A DNA stretch of 64,000 nucleotides, taken from NCBI GenBank assembly GCA_964550935.1, contig CAZKBB010000002.1, positions 1 to 64,000 of the forward strand, given 5' to 3'. This document shows, in pieces, positions 23,257 to 31,208 of the stretch (position 1 is the first letter of the stretch; every line of letters begins with the position of its first letter). The notes under the pieces were generated by a model, which ran no database searches, was not told where the DNA came from, and worked only from the letters and a program-made list of their open reading frames with translations. The stretch comes from JBCBSP01 sp964550935. Its GTDB lineage: Bacteria; Pseudomonadota; Alphaproteobacteria; Caulobacterales; Maricaulaceae. A program made the position numbers and the translations under genes.

Positions 23257-24819
23257 TTAGCGCCTTCGGCTTGACGTCCGGTTTACGGCGCCGCCAGCGA
23301 GAAGCAGCAGGACCGACACCGTAAAGGCGCCGAGCGCCAGCATGCGGTCGTTGGCGCGCACGAAACGCGCCGCAGCGCCGAGATCTGCAGACACGAGGCC
23401 TGTCGGGGCGAAGCCGGTGACGCCGGTCTCGTCCCACACCGCGGCCTCGCCATGGAGGCCGGCCCAAAGTCCTGAGCGCGCAAGCCGGCCGGCGGCTTTG
23501 GAGAAGCTGGCCTCTTCCGGCGCGCTGATCAGCGCCAACGTGCGCCCGCTGGTGTTCTCAAACAGGGCTGCAAAGCCGGTGGCGTAGGGATCGGATCTCG
23601 CGGCCGGGGCCTGCGAGGCGAAGGCGACCGAGCCGACAGGGCGCGGCGCGTTCGGCAGACGTCGCCTTGCCGCGTCCGCCGCGTCGCGCACCGGAGCAGG
23701 TGCGGCGCGCAAGAGGTCGCCGCCCAGCGTCTCCAGTCCGCCAATCACTATCAGGTCCAGCCCCGGCGGAGCCGCTTCGATCGTCTCGCCGTACCAGGCG
23801 TATGTCCACGCACCGCCTGAAGCGAGCGCGGCGCGAGCCGCAACGCTGACCGCGGCCCGGCGGTCCGCGCCGGCCCGGGTGGCGAAGACCACGCCGGCCC
23901 CCGATCCGCGCGATCGGGCGAAGGGCGCGCCCGACGCAGCGAGTCCGTCGAGGCCGGGGCGGGCGGGCTCGCCGGCTTCGGGCGCGACGGCCAGCGCGGC
24001 GGCGTTGATCGCATCGGCGACGTCGAAGTGTGCGCCGGCGTCGGCCAGGCGGCGTGCGGCGAACAGGCGCGCCGCGCCGACAAGCGCGGCTTCATTGGGT
24101 CCAGAGAGTATGACCTGGCCGCCAACGAGACGCACTTCAGGTCCGACGCCGCGCTCGGCGGTGATGATCAGCTCCGCAGTCTCGGGCGCGCCTACGAGCA
24201 CCGGTGCGCGCGAAAGCCTCAAGGCGGCGCCCTGGGCGGCGAGCGCTTCGACCGTCACGGCTTGATCGCCGGCGGCTCCAGCCTCGATGAAGATCCGCTC
24301 CAGCGAGGCGAAATCAGCCCCCAGCCGACGCTCCAGAGCGCTAAGGGTCGCCGGCGCCGCGTCGGGCTTGGAGAGCTGAATGGCCAGTGCTGAGGCGTGG
24401 GTGTCGATGGACCAGGCGTCGCCGTCATCGCCGTCGAGCGTGATCACGAGCCGGTTCGCGCCTGCGCGCAGGCTGTCGGCGTACAGCGCGAAGCGCGCCT
24501 CGAACGCCTCCGGTCTGGGCTCCAGCACCACGGGCCGGGAGGCGTTCACCGTGACGATGATGCGCCCTGCGGCGTCTGCGTGGACGGGGGTCGCAGACAG
24601 GCTCAAGGCCAGCGCGTCGGCTTCGGCGCCGTTTGCGATCGTGAAGTCGACGATGAGGCGGCGTTGACCGGCGTCGAGGCGTGTTTCGCCGACCGCGCCG
24701 CTCAACTCTGCCAGGCTTCGGGTCTCGACGTTGAGCGGGGTTTCGCCCTGCGCCGCGGTGGCGGCTGCGCATGTAAGCGCGATTGCGATGATGAAGCCGG
24801 CGATCCTGCGTGCCGTCAT
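23257..24819 (-). CDS. Secreted, C-terminally anchored protein, possibly BcsB-like
   Basis: A 520-residue protein with a signal peptide (IAGFIIAIALTCAAATAAQG), a large beta-rich periplasmic region and a C-terminal membrane helix (MLALGAFTVSVLLLLAGG) with a basic cytoplasmic end. That layout, and segments such as FALYADSLRAGANRLVITLDG, recall BcsB, the periplasmic cellulose-synthase subunit, which also has carbohydrate-binding-like and flavodoxin-like domains and a C-terminal anchor. It is shorter than BcsB (about 700-800 residues) and no BcsA or other cellulose genes are near. The family call is therefore tentative; it may be another envelope polysaccharide or adhesion factor. Confidence 0.4.
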   Translation of the reverse strand: MTARRIAGFIIAIALTCAAATAAQGETPLNVETRSLAELSGAVGETRLDAGQRRLIVDFTIANGAEADALALSLSATPVHADAAGRIIVTVNASRPVVLEPRPEAFEARFALYADSLRAGANRLVITLDGDDGDAWSIDTHASALAIQLSKPDAAPATLSALERRLGADFASLERIFIEAGAAGDQAVTVEALAAQGAALRLSRAPVLVGAPETAELIITAERGVGPEVRLVGGQVILSGPNEAALVGAARLFAARRLADAGAHFDVADAINAAALAVAPEAGEPARPGLDGLAASGAPFARSRGSGAGVVFATRAGADRRAAVSVAARAALASGGAWTYAWYGETIEAAPPGLDLIVIGGLETLGGDLLRAAPAPVRDAADAARRRLPNAPRPVGSVAFASQAPAARSDPYATGFAALFENTSGRTLALISAPEEASFSKAAGRLARSGLWAGLHGEAAVWDETGVTGFAPTGLVSADLGAAARFVRANDRMLALGAFTVSVLLLLAGGAVNRTSSRRR

Positions 24820-24875
24820 GATACGCTCGCCTCCCTGTTAGGGACTCGTCAGGCAAGACCGCGGCCAGGAGCGTC

Positions 24876-25214
24876 ATGAGCGATCTGAAGACCAGGTTCT
24901 GGGTGGAGGCCTTGCGCTGGCGCGCCGAGGGCGCGGGCGCGGCGGTCTACATCGCCCGGCGCGGCGATCCCGACGCGGGCGCGGTGATCGTGAAGGTCGC
25001 CACGCTCGATGGTCATGCCCGTGTCTATGCGCCGACCCGGACGATGGAGGGCGAGCGCGCCTGGATGTCGCCCCTGGGCGAGGAGCCCATGGTGGAAAGC
25101 CGCGCCGACGGCTACGCCGAACGCCGCGGCGAGGACGACCCGGACCTATGGGTGGTCGAGATCGAGGACCGTCATGGTCGACACTTCCTTACCGAGCCGA
25201 TTGAGAAGTTTTAA
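24876..25214 (+). CDS. DUF1491 family protein
   Basis: A 112-residue soluble protein. The pattern LKTRFWVEALRWRAEGAGAA, a central RGDPDAGAVIVKVATLDG and the ending DLWVVEIEDRHGRHFL match DUF1491, a small conserved alphaproteobacterial family of unknown function. It is divergent from the BcsB-like gene, with 56 bases between, and AGGAGCGTC precedes the ATG. It is probably co-transcribed with the next gene, 59 bases on. Confidence 0.8.
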   Translation: MSDLKTRFWVEALRWRAEGAGAAVYIARRGDPDAGAVIVKVATLDGHARVYAPTRTMEGERAWMSPLGEEPMVESRADGYAERRGEDDPDLWVVEIEDRHGRHFLTEPIEKF

Positions 25215-25273
25215 CGCGTTGAGCGCATCCTCGTGAGCGTCTGAAGCCGCGAAGACGCCGGACGCTCAAAGCC

Positions 25274-25681
25274 ATGCTGTTCCTGTTCAACGACGTCGTA
25301 TTCGACCTCGCCGACCCGGCCGAAACCGTGTTTGAGGGAAATTTGCCCTTCGACAAGGCCGAGCTGATCGCGATGAGCGTGGGCAAGGTGGTCAAGCTGG
25401 TGCGCGAGGCGGTCTACGAGGAGCCCTGGCTGCACCGCACCCACCCTGAGCATGCAATCCAGCTCGCGGCTCTGGTCGCGTGGAAGACTGAAGAAGCCAA
25501 CGCCATGCTCGCCGTTGCGCCGAACAGCGCGGAGAGCGCGCGCGAGGTGCAGGTTCGCCTGGCCGCGGTGTCGCTTGTGACGATGCACCAGCTTAGTGAG
25601 CTTCAAGAGGCTGAGCGGCTCTCAACCCACACCGCGAACCTTGCGGTCTGGTCCCAGGCGCCGCAGCGCATGCGTGCGTAA
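25274..25681 (+). CDS. Conserved hypothetical protein
   Basis: A 135-residue soluble, largely helical protein without signal peptide or membrane helix. No motif I recognise. Features are an N-terminal beta-like segment (MLFLFNDVVFDLADP) and helices with HRTHPEHAIQLAALVAWKTE. Same direction as the DUF1491 gene and 71 bases before prfC. Codon use looks like that of its neighbours, so it is a real, resident gene. Confidence 0.65.
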   Translation: MLFLFNDVVFDLADPAETVFEGNLPFDKAELIAMSVGKVVKLVREAVYEEPWLHRTHPEHAIQLAALVAWKTEEANAMLAVAPNSAESAREVQVRLAAVSLVTMHQLSELQEAERLSTHTANLAVWSQAPQRMRA

Positions 25682-25752
25682 GGCTTGAAAGCGGGGCCGC
25701 GGGCCTCTAACCGGATCGCCTGACCCCTCCAGCCGACCGGACCCCGCCTTCA

Positions 25753-27354
25753 ATGACAGATGGACCTGAGGCCGCGCCATGGGCGCGCCGGCGCACCTAC
25801 GCCATCATCTCCCATCCCGACGCAGGCAAGACCACGCTGACTGAGAACGTGCTGCTCGCCGCCGGCGCGATCCGGCTGGCCGGTCAGGTGCGCGCGCGCG
25901 GCGAGAACCGGCGCACGCGTTCAGACTGGATGAAGATCGAGCGCGAGCGCGGCATCTCCGTCTCCGCCTCGGTGATGACCTACGAGTATCGCGACCTGAT
26001 CTTCAACCTTCTCGACACGCCGGGCCACGAGGACTTCTCGGAGGACACCTACCGCACGCTGACCGCGGCCGACAGTGCGATCATGGTGCTCGACGCGGCC
26101 AAGGGGGTCGAGCCGCGCACGCTGAAGCTCGTGGAGGTGTGCCGGCTGCGCGACATCCCGATCCTGACATTCATCAACAAGCTCGACCGCGAGGCGCTGG
26201 AGCCGTCCGAGCTGCTAGACGACATTCAGGACAAGCTCGCGCTCGACGCCGCGCCCATGCAGTGGCCCTGCCGCTCCGGCGCGCGCTTCAAGGGCGTGGC
26301 GGACCTGAACAGCGACGAGTTCGTGATCTATCACCGCCGCGCCGAAGACGAAGATCCCGCCACGCCGTCAAAGCGTGTGTCGCTGTCTGGAAACGAGATC
26401 GCCGACGTGCTTGAGGCGGACGAACTCGCTGAGGTCCGCGAAGGCGCTGAACTGGCGCGCGAGGTCTGCGTCGACTTTGACATGCAGAGCTATCACGAGG
26501 GCCACCTGACCCCGGTCTATTTCGGCTCGGCGCTGCGACAGTTCGGCGTGCGCGAGCTGATCGACGCGTTGGCCGACGTGACCCCGACGCCGAAGGCCCA
26601 GCCCGCGCTCGCCGGTCCGGCGCCGACGATCGAACCGGACCAGAAAGAAGTCTCAGGCTTTGTGTTCAAGGTTCAAGCGAACATGGATCCGAACCACCGC
26701 GACCGCGTCGCCTTCATTCGTTTGTGTTCGGGTCGCTTCAAGCGCGGCATGAAGCTGAAGACCGAGACCGGCAAGACCATGACGGTGCACAACCCGATCA
26801 TGTTCTTCGCTCAGGATCGCGAGATCGCCGACGACGCGTTTCCGGGCGACGTGATCGGCGTGCCGAACCACGGCGTTCTGCGCGTGGGCGACACGCTCTC
26901 GGAGAGCGGCAAGTGGGTCGTGGGCGGCATTCCGAACTTCGCGCCGGACATTCTGCGCCGGGCGCGCCTTAAGGATCCGCTCAAGGCCAAGCATCTGAAG
27001 AAGGCGCTTGAATCGCTCGCCGAGGAAGGCGTGACCCAGCTCTTCCGGTTGCAGGTCGGGGGCGACTTCGTGATCGGCGCGGTCGGCCAACTTCAGATCG
27101 ACGTCATGGCCGAACGCGTCGCCACCGAGTACGGCGTGGAGGTCACGTTCGAGGCCTGTCCCTACGAGACCGCGCGCTGGCTCGGCGGCCCGGCGGACAA
27201 GATCGACGCGTTCGCAGACCGGCATAAGTCCGCCATCGCGGAAGACATCGACGGCGCGCCGGTCTTTCTGGCCAAATCAGGTTGGGAGGTGTCCTACTCC
27301 CAGGAGAAATGGCCGGACGTGACGTTTGAGAAAACCAAGGAACGCAACGCCTAA
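25753..27354 (+). CDS. prfC: Peptide chain release factor 3
   Basis: A 533-residue translational GTPase that recycles release factors RF1 and RF2 after termination. G1 is SHPDAGKTTLTE, the switch region RERGISVSASVMT, G3 LLDTPGHEDFSEDTYRTLTA and G4 FINKLDRE; the order and the RGISV motif distinguish RF3 from EF-G. Domains II and III follow (FVFKVQANMDPNHRDRVAF and RLQVGGDFVIGAVGQLQ). The length fits the family. No strong ribosome site is seen near the ATG (ACCCCGCCTTCA), so translation efficiency may be moderate. Confidence 0.96.
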   Translation: MTDGPEAAPWARRRTYAIISHPDAGKTTLTENVLLAAGAIRLAGQVRARGENRRTRSDWMKIERERGISVSASVMTYEYRDLIFNLLDTPGHEDFSEDTYRTLTAADSAIMVLDAAKGVEPRTLKLVEVCRLRDIPILTFINKLDREALEPSELLDDIQDKLALDAAPMQWPCRSGARFKGVADLNSDEFVIYHRRAEDEDPATPSKRVSLSGNEIADVLEADELAEVREGAELAREVCVDFDMQSYHEGHLTPVYFGSALRQFGVRELIDALADVTPTPKAQPALAGPAPTIEPDQKEVSGFVFKVQANMDPNHRDRVAFIRLCSGRFKRGMKLKTETGKTMTVHNPIMFFAQDREIADDAFPGDVIGVPNHGVLRVGDTLSESGKWVVGGIPNFAPDILRRARLKDPLKAKHLKKALESLAEEGVTQLFRLQVGGDFVIGAVGQLQIDVMAERVATEYGVEVTFEACPYETARWLGGPADKIDAFADRHKSAIAEDIDGAPVFLAKSGWEVSYSQEKWPDVTFEKTKERNA

Positions 27355-27375
27355 GGGCGCTCAGGAGCGGTAAGC

Positions 27376-28602
27376 GTGCAGGCGGTGAGCGAGAACTTTT
27401 CCGAGATCTGGGCGATCGTCGCCGATGTCTGGCGCACGAGTTTTCTGGGCCTTGATGTGGGCGACGGCCTCATGGCGCTGGGCGCGGTGGCGGTGTCGCT
27501 GATCTTTCGCGGCTTGTTCTCGCGCATCTTGAAAGGGCTTTTGCGTCGCCAGGTGCAGCGCACCGACACCCTGCTCGACGACAAGGTTTTAGAGGCGATC
27601 AGCCAGCCGCTGAAACTCGTGCCCGTCATCATCGGGGTTTATATCGCGGTGCAGATCCTTGGGCTCGACGGCACGGCGGAGAACCCAGGGCCCGGCATTA
27701 ATCTGGTTCGTTCGCTGATCGTGCTGGCGATCTTCTGGGGGCTGCACAACGCGGTGCGCCCGGTCTCCTTTCTGCTCACCCCGCTGCGCGAGGCGTTGAG
27801 CCCGGTGCTGGTGGACTGGATGGCGAAGACGCTGCGCGTGCTCTTCATCATCATCGGGGCCGCCGCCGTTTTACAGGTCTGGGGCATCCCGGTGGCGCCG
27901 ATCGTGGCCGGTCTCGGCCTGTTCGGCGTCGCGGTGGGCCTTGGCGCGCAGGACCTGTTCCGCAATCTGATCGCCGGACTGATGATCCTGATCGAAAAGC
28001 GCTTTCTGCCTGGCGACTGGATCAAGGTCGACGGCGTCGTCGAGGGCAACGTGGAGCATATCAATTTCCGCTCCACGCTCGTGCGCCGGTTCGACAAGGG
28101 TCCGGTCTACGTGCCCAACAGCTATCTGTCCGACAATGCGGTCACGAATTTTTCCAGGATGACCCACCGCCGGATCAAGTGGGCGATCGGGGTGGAGTAC
28201 AAGACCAGCCACGAGCAGCTGCAGTACATCCGCGACCATGTCCTGGAGTGGATCCTGAACCATCCCGAGTTCGCCGAACCCCCGGAGGTGGCGACGTTCA
28301 TGCGGGTGGACTCCTTCGGGCCGTCTTCAATCGATTTCCTGCTCTATTGCTTCACACGAACCATCAACTGGGGCGAGTGGCTGCGCCTGAAGGAAGAGCT
28401 CGCCTTCGCGGTTAAGCGCATCGTCGAGGACGAAGCCGGGACCGCGTTCGCCTTCCCGTCGACCAGCGTTTATCTCGACGACGGGGCGGAAGTCTTCCTG
28501 CCGCCCGAGCGCCGCGGCGACGCCGCGCGCGCCGATCAGGCCCCGGCGATGATCGCGGCGCGTCAGGCGCGCGGCGAGGATGACGCCGGTGAGGGTCGCT
28601 AA
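27376..28602 (+). CDS. Small-conductance mechanosensitive channel (MscS family)
   Basis: A 408-residue inner-membrane channel that opens under tension to release solutes. Four or five predicted membrane helices are followed by the pore helix PIVAGLGLFGVAVGLGAQDL, the family signature ending in LFRNLIAG. The cytoplasmic beta domain follows (GDWIKVDGVVEGNVEHINFR, VYVPNSYLSDNAVTNFSR). It is longer than E. coli MscS (286) because of extra N-terminal helices. The start is a GTG with CAGGAGCGG upstream. It ends in a 4-base CTAA overlap with the DUF2336 gene on the other strand. Confidence 0.93.
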   Translation: MQAVSENFSEIWAIVADVWRTSFLGLDVGDGLMALGAVAVSLIFRGLFSRILKGLLRRQVQRTDTLLDDKVLEAISQPLKLVPVIIGVYIAVQILGLDGTAENPGPGINLVRSLIVLAIFWGLHNAVRPVSFLLTPLREALSPVLVDWMAKTLRVLFIIIGAAAVLQVWGIPVAPIVAGLGLFGVAVGLGAQDLFRNLIAGLMILIEKRFLPGDWIKVDGVVEGNVEHINFRSTLVRRFDKGPVYVPNSYLSDNAVTNFSRMTHRRIKWAIGVEYKTSHEQLQYIRDHVLEWILNHPEFAEPPEVATFMRVDSFGPSSIDFLLYCFTRTINWGEWLRLKEELAFAVKRIVEDEAGTAFAFPSTSVYLDDGAEVFLPPERRGDAARADQAPAMIAARQARGEDDAGEGR

Positions 28603-29678
28603 GCGGCGTTGCGGCGCATCTTGGTGAAGCGAAGCGCGCGTTCGGCGGCGTCCTTGGTCAGACCTTCATAGATCTTTCCAAGGTCGCGTGCGGCCGAGAA
28701 GGTGTCGGTGTCCGCGCCGGAGCGCAGCACCGCAATGGTCACAAACAGCGCTTTGTCGAAGTCCGCCGCCTTGCAGATCAGCGCCAGCCCGTCCGGGCTG
28801 TCATGCTCAAGCGCATGCTTGGCGCTCAGATAGTCCACGCCAGACAGCTCGGCGAAGCCGACGCAGAAACGCACCGCCTGACCCTCGCGCAGGAGCCGTG
28901 CCAGAAGCGCGCCGTCCAGCTCTTTGCGAACACGCCGGGCGCGGATGAACTTGCGCGCCTCCTCGACCTCGCGGTCCTCCTTCAAGCGCGCTTCGAGGCG
29001 CTGATGCGAGGCGGCGAGCGCAGCCTCCAGCACCCCGGGCTCCAGCCGGTCGAAGCGCTCGCGGATGGCTGACCGCAAGGTGTCTTCGACCACGCTCATC
29101 ATGTCGGCCAGGATGTCGTTGGGCGTGTCTTCGCGGCGCACCAGCGGGCCTTGCAGCGTTTCGCTGGCCTCGGCGCGTTCGGCCACGGTTTCGTACGCGG
29201 CGCGGTCGAGCCGGGCGCCGTCATTGCTGACGAGCTCGGCCACGGTCACGTCGTCGCCGCGTTCCACGATGGCGCTGGAGACGCGCTCGGAGACCGCGTC
29301 GCGACCGGCGATGGCGCGCATGTGATCCTGGCCGCGCTCATGCACGATCGTGACGAGATCCTCGTCGGTGAGCGCCTTGGAGCGCTGCAGGATCGGGGCG
29401 GCGACTTCGATGGCGTCGCGCGCCAGCTGCTGTATCAGCTGACGCGGCGCGTTCGGCGCGTCGGCGAAGCGCTCGGAGAGTTGTTCGCGCGCTTGAACCG
29501 CCGCGCTGTCTGCGAGGCGCGAGAGCACCTCGCCGAATTGGGCCTGAGCGGTGGAGCCTTCCGCCGGCGGCGCTGCGAAGAACAGATCGGTGACGTCGCG
29601 CAACAGGGCGCGGCGGCGCTCCGAGGATTTCTCTCCAGCGAGCGCTTGAAGCTTGTGAAGATTGGATGCGACCGCCAT
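28599..29678 (-). CDS. DUF2336 domain protein (helical repeat), copy 2
   Basis: A 359-residue soluble helical protein, paralogous to the one at 8216-9331. The shared core is in EVAAPILQRSKALTDEDLVTI here and PILERSKALTDFDMMEV there, followed in both by a VSERVSSAIVERGDD- or VSETVAAALAATADA-type repeat. Function unknown; the family is confined largely to Alphaproteobacteria, and a role in regulation has been suggested but not shown here. It is convergent with mscS. A gap of 100 Ns lies about 150 bases upstream of its start. Confidence 0.8.
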   Translation of the reverse strand: MAVASNLHKLQALAGEKSSERRRALLRDVTDLFFAAPPAEGSTAQAQFGEVLSRLADSAAVQAREQLSERFADAPNAPRQLIQQLARDAIEVAAPILQRSKALTDEDLVTIVHERGQDHMRAIAGRDAVSERVSSAIVERGDDVTVAELVSNDGARLDRAAYETVAERAEASETLQGPLVRREDTPNDILADMMSVVEDTLRSAIRERFDRLEPGVLEAALAASHQRLEARLKEDREVEEARKFIRARRVRKELDGALLARLLREGQAVRFCVGFAELSGVDYLSAKHALEHDSPDGLALICKAADFDKALFVTIAVLRSGADTDTFSAARDLGKIYEGLTKDAAERALRFTKMRRNAA

Positions 29679-29789
29679 GAGCGCATGTCCGTTTAAACCT
29701 CAGGGCGGACACCTTGGCGGGGCGCGGTAAAGAAACCGTACGCACGGCGGCGATTTTCCAGCCCGCTCGGGCGCCGCGAGCCCGCCGCC

Positions 29790-30221
29790 TCACCGGCCGA
29801 TCGCGCTCAAGGCCCTGACGGCGGCCCGGCNNNNNNNNNNNNNNNNNNNNNNNNNNNNNNNNNNNNNNNNNNNNNNNNNNNNNNNNNNNNNNNNNNNNNN
29901 NNNNNNNNNNNNNNNNNNNNNNNNNNNNNNGGCCGCTTCGATCGCCGCCGCGAGGGCGGGCGACAGCCCCGTCACCGCGCCGGGATGGCGGCGCGGCGTC
30001 GCCGGCGCCCGGTGCAGATCGCAAGCGCGGCTCAGCGCTCGGAACGTCCAAGCCTGGCAGGCGTCGCGATAGCCGCACGCGGCTGCACAGGCGCGCCAGC
30101 TTTCCCCCGCCGCTCCATCCATGCGCTCGATCAGCCCGCCGCGGCGCTCATGGCCATGAAGCACGGCGCCGTCGGGAACGGGCGTGGCGGCGAGCAGCAG
30201 GGCGGCGATGACAACGTACAT
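29790..30221 (-). CDS. PAN/apple-domain secreted protein, interrupted by an assembly gap
   Basis: Starting at the ATG at 30221, a signal peptide (YVVIAALLLAATPVPDG) precedes a short PAN/apple-type domain. It has the cysteine pattern CAAACGYRDACQAWTF and, later, ACDLHRAPATPRRHPGAVTG; PAN_4 domains have this CxxxCxxxxxCxAW form. Such domains bind protein or sugar. The last third falls in 100 Ns; the part after the gap ends AAVRALSAIGR, if the frame holds. True length is unknown. It is divergent from the sodium channel gene. Confidence 0.6.
   Translation of the reverse strand: MYVVIAALLLAATPVPDGAVLHGHERRGGLIERMDGAAGESWRACAAACGYRDACQAWTFRALSRACDLHRAPATPRRHPGAVTGLSPALAAAIEAAXXXXXXXXXXXXXXXXXXXXXXXXXXXXXXXXXXRAAVRALSAIGR
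29831..29930. other. Assembly gap of 100 Ns
   Basis: Exactly 100 unknown bases inside the 3' part of the PAN-domain gene. As with the first gap, the true size is not known, so the reading frame across it is uncertain. Confidence 0.99.
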
Positions 30222-30335
30222 GGCCTCAGTGTCGCCGCGCCGTGTTGAGAAACCCTTGCCCGAACGGCGTTGAACCTGCGTTCGCGCGCGGGTATGCATC
30301 GCGCCGCTCCACCACTCGTTACGGAACCGGAAGCC

Positions 30336-31208
30336 ATGAGCGCTGACGCGGCGTCGCCTAAAGGTCTGTCGGGACGGCTCGATGCGTTCGTCTCAAGCGC
30401 GGCGTTTCGCCACGCGATCACCGCGCTGATCCTGATCAACGCATTGATCCTCGGCGCGGAGACCTATCCGCTGCCCGCCCCGGTCGCCGCGGCGCTGCAG
30501 ATCGCCGATCAGGCCATCATCGCGGTCTTCGTGGTGGAGATCCTGCTCAAGCTCGTCGCCTGGCGGCTCGCCTTCTTCAGGTCGGGCTGGAACTGGTTCG
30601 ACCTGTCGGTGGTCGCGATCTCGCTGGTGCCCGACGCCGGCGCCTTCACCGTTCTGCGCGCCCTGCGCGTGCTTCGCCTGTTTCGCCTGTTCTCGGTCAT
30701 GCCGGAAATGCGCAAGGTCGTCGAGGCGCTCGGCAAGGCGATCCCCGGCATGGGCGCGATCATGATGGTGCTGGGGCTGATCTTCTATGTCGCGGCGGTG
30801 ATGGGCGCGAAGCTGTTCTCCGGCACTCATCCGGAATTCTTCGCGAATGTGGGCGCGTCGGCCTTCACGCTTTTTCAGGTGATGACGCTGGAGAGCTGGT
30901 CCATGGGCGTGGCGCGCCCGGTGATCGCAGAACACCCACACGCGTGGATCTTCTTCGTCGTCTTCATCATCCTGACCAGCTTCGCGGTCCTGAACCTCTT
31001 CATCGCCGTCATCGTGGACTCGCTACAGTCCAAGCACTTTGACGAGGAGGTCCATCGCCAGGACGCCGCCCATGATGAGCGCGAGCTTCTGCTGGCCGAG
31101 CTGCGCGCGCTGCGCGGCGAGGTCTCCGATCTCAGAAAGACGCTGGACGAGGCTCAGCGCGACGGGTCGGCGTTGATCTCCGAAAACCGCTCCGACAGCT
31201 CCGAGTAG
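30336..31208 (+). CDS. Voltage-gated sodium channel, NaChBac-type
   Basis: A 290-residue single-domain ion channel with six membrane helices. S4 carries arginines every third residue in VLRALRVLRLFRLF. The pore has the selectivity filter TLESWSM (residues 184-190), nearly that of NaChBac (TLESWAS), implying sodium selectivity. S6 is FAVLNLFIAVIVDSL. A C-terminal coiled coil (about 245-280), typical of tetrameric BacNav channels, follows. The start at 30336 leaves a short cytoplasmic N-terminus; an in-frame ATG at 30270 would add 22 residues. The last 55 bases overlap the end of the PBP1A gene on the other strand. Confidence 0.9.
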   Translation: MSADAASPKGLSGRLDAFVSSAAFRHAITALILINALILGAETYPLPAPVAAALQIADQAIIAVFVVEILLKLVAWRLAFFRSGWNWFDLSVVAISLVPDAGAFTVLRALRVLRLFRLFSVMPEMRKVVEALGKAIPGMGAIMMVLGLIFYVAAVMGAKLFSGTHPEFFANVGASAFTLFQVMTLESWSMGVARPVIAEHPHAWIFFVVFIILTSFAVLNLFIAVIVDSLQSKHFDEEVHRQDAAHDERELLLAELRALRGEVSDLRKTLDEAQRDGSALISENRSDSSE

